A stretch of DNA of 6,033 nucleotides. Origin: a bacterium (GTDB taxonomy: Bacteria > Planctomycetota > J058 > JACQDU01). This document shows positions 5,348 through 6,033 of the stretch, piece after piece. Positions within the stretch are counted from its first letter, which is position 1. Every line of letters begins with the position of its first letter. Location of the stretch: positions 1 to 6,033 of the forward strand of contig JACQDU010000506.1 of NCBI GenBank assembly GCA_016200955.1. Direction: 5' to 3'. The position numbers and the translations under genes are program-made. The notes under the pieces were generated by a model. It had not been told where the DNA came from. It was given only the letters and a program-made list of their open reading frames with translations, and ran no database searches.

Positions 5348-5356
5348 AATAGCCTC

Positions 5357-5998
5357 TTGCGCGTGAGCCCTCTCTCGCGGCCGCTCTTCGTCGTCTTCGA
5401 GGGGATCGACGGCTCGGGGAAGACGACCCAGGCGAGCCGCCTCGCCGAACGGCTCGCGGCGCGAGGGATCGCGGTCCGGCGTCTCGTCGAGCCCACGCGC
5501 GGCCCGATCGGCGAGGAGATCCGCCGGCGAGCGCGCGACGGCCCTCCCCTCGCCCCGCGGGAGGAGCTCGAGCTCTTCCTGGAAGACCGGCGAGCGAACG
5601 TGCGCGAAAACATCCTCCCGGCCCTCGCGCGCAACGAGGCCCTCGTCCAGGACCGCTCGTTCCTCTCGACCGTCGCTTACCAGGGCGCTCGCCCGGAGCT
5701 CGGGCTCTCGCGCGAGGACCTCCTCCGGCTCCACGGGGAGATGCCCAAGCCCGACGTGATCGTGCTCCTCGACCTCGACGTGGACACCGGGCTCGCGCGC
5801 GTCGCCTCTCGCGGGAAGCACGACGCGTTCGAGGAGCGCGCTTACCTCGCGCGCGTGCTCGAGAACTTCCGCGCCCTCGTGGGAGAAGTCGGCGGCACCG
5901 TCGTCAGGCGAGTCGACGCCGCTCGCTCGCCCGATCTCGTCGAGGCCTCGGTCTGGAAAATCGTGGAGCCTCTCGTCGTCGCGCGGCTTCTCCCTTGA
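5357..5998 (+). CDS. tmk: Thymidylate (dTMP) kinase
   Basis: The enzyme phosphorylates dTMP to dTDP with ATP in the cytoplasm, an essential step of dTTP synthesis. From the TTG start it has 213 residues, normal for the family. The P-loop FEGIDGSGKTTQ (core 16-23) is at the N-terminus, followed by EPTRGPIGEEIRR (45-57), EELELFLEDRRANV, the DR motif with the thymidine-site block DRSFLSTVAYQGAR (Asp99, Arg100, Tyr108, Gln109), PDVIVLLDLDVDTGLARV, and a lid region SRGKHDAFEERAYL with basic residues. The EPT.GPIG variant and the DAFE lid resemble the form I associate with deltaproteobacteria-like lineages. The usual Arg before EP (REPGG) is Val here. Start choice: the longer frame from the ATG at 5300 would add 19 unrelated residues and overlap a hairpin, so the TTG at 5357 with GGAG nine bases upstream is preferred, and the GTG at 5363 is close behind. 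The gene stands alone here, divergent from the lipoproteins. Confidence 0.93.
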   Translation: MRVSPLSRPLFVVFEGIDGSGKTTQASRLAERLAARGIAVRRLVEPTRGPIGEEIRRRARDGPPLAPREELELFLEDRRANVRENILPALARNEALVQDRSFLSTVAYQGARPELGLSREDLLRLHGEMPKPDVIVLLDLDVDTGLARVASRGKHDAFEERAYLARVLENFRALVGEVGGTVVRRVDAARSPDLVEASVWKIVEPLVVARLLP

Positions 5999-6011
5999 GA
6001 ACAACGGAACC

Positions 6012-6033
6012 ACGAAGACACGAAGACACGAAG
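6012..6033. repeat. Tandem repeat of an 8-base unit, cut by window end
   Basis: ACGAAGAC is repeated twice in full (6012-6019, 6020-6027) and continues with ACGAAG to the last base. It begins 13 bases after the tmk stop and is clearly poorer in GC than its surroundings. Its full length and any downstream element lie outside the window. Confidence 0.7.

Larger units (their letters stand above)
5223..5356. other. Spacer between the divergent lipoprotein operon and tmk, three stem-loops in a row
   Basis: The left part (5240-5310) is less GC-rich than the genes. It carries the 33-base inverted repeat at 5240-5272 and hairpins at 5283-5303 and 5318-5333, followed by the palindrome CGGGCCCG at 5335-5342. 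I found no convincing paired -35/-10 boxes on either strand; TTGCCA at 5308-5313 lacks a -10 at proper distance. Promoters for both directions must nevertheless lie here or slightly inside. Confidence 0.5.

Noticed and set aside
5195..6013. 272-codon minus-strand frame opposite tmk
   Set aside because: It is antisense to a clear dTMP kinase, with Arg/Glu/Asp-rich composition and no domain.
6012..6033. CRISPR array
   Set aside because: The unit is only eight bases and directly tandem, without spacers.

Overview
The window is very GC-rich (roughly 70 % by eye, with almost every third codon position G or C) and gene-dense. It looks like a high-GC Gram-negative bacterium, or a metagenome-derived genome: two lipoproteins carry lipoboxes, the dTMP kinase is of a type I associate with deltaproteobacteria-like lineages, and the DXS resembles the divergent form I associate with Planctomycetes and relatives. 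No single gene fixes the phylum, and I would not name one.

Layout. The left edge (1-434, +) is the C-terminal end of an Amidohydrolase_3 (YtcJ-like) enzyme. At 508-855 (+) lies an orphan C-terminal tail resembling a B12-binding radical SAM protein; its catalytic part is absent, so it is most likely a gene remnant. An intergenic stretch rich in inverted repeats (856-1058) holds a candidate promoter and a 39-codon ORF. That ORF has a good ribosome binding site and ends in a TGATG overlap with the start of dxs. dxs (1059-3026, +) encodes 1-deoxy-D-xylulose-5-phosphate synthase, the entry enzyme of the MEP isoprenoid pathway.

Only 20 bases past dxs, and convergent with it, is a minus-strand cluster read from right to left: a cupredoxin-domain lipoprotein (5222-4116), a small helical lipoprotein (4119-3592, start and stop overlapping by 4 bases) and rimP (3502-3047, with a near-perfect ribosome binding site). 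The two lipoproteins are probably translationally coupled and act together at the cell envelope. Both appear to carry a similar all-helical domain that loosely recalls the periplasmic domain of FTR1-type iron permeases. rimP is not followed by nusA and infB.

Between this cluster and the divergent tmk (dTMP kinase, 5357-5998, +) is a spacer with three consecutive stem-loops, including a 33-base nearly perfect inverted repeat. The right edge runs into a short tandem repeat of an 8-base unit.

The most noteworthy items are the possible coupled leader ORF of dxs, the cupredoxin/helical-domain lipoprotein pair, the stem-loops before tmk, the displaced rimP, and the orphan radical SAM tail. I see no RNA gene, CRISPR array, insertion sequence or prophage signal, and no complete new system.
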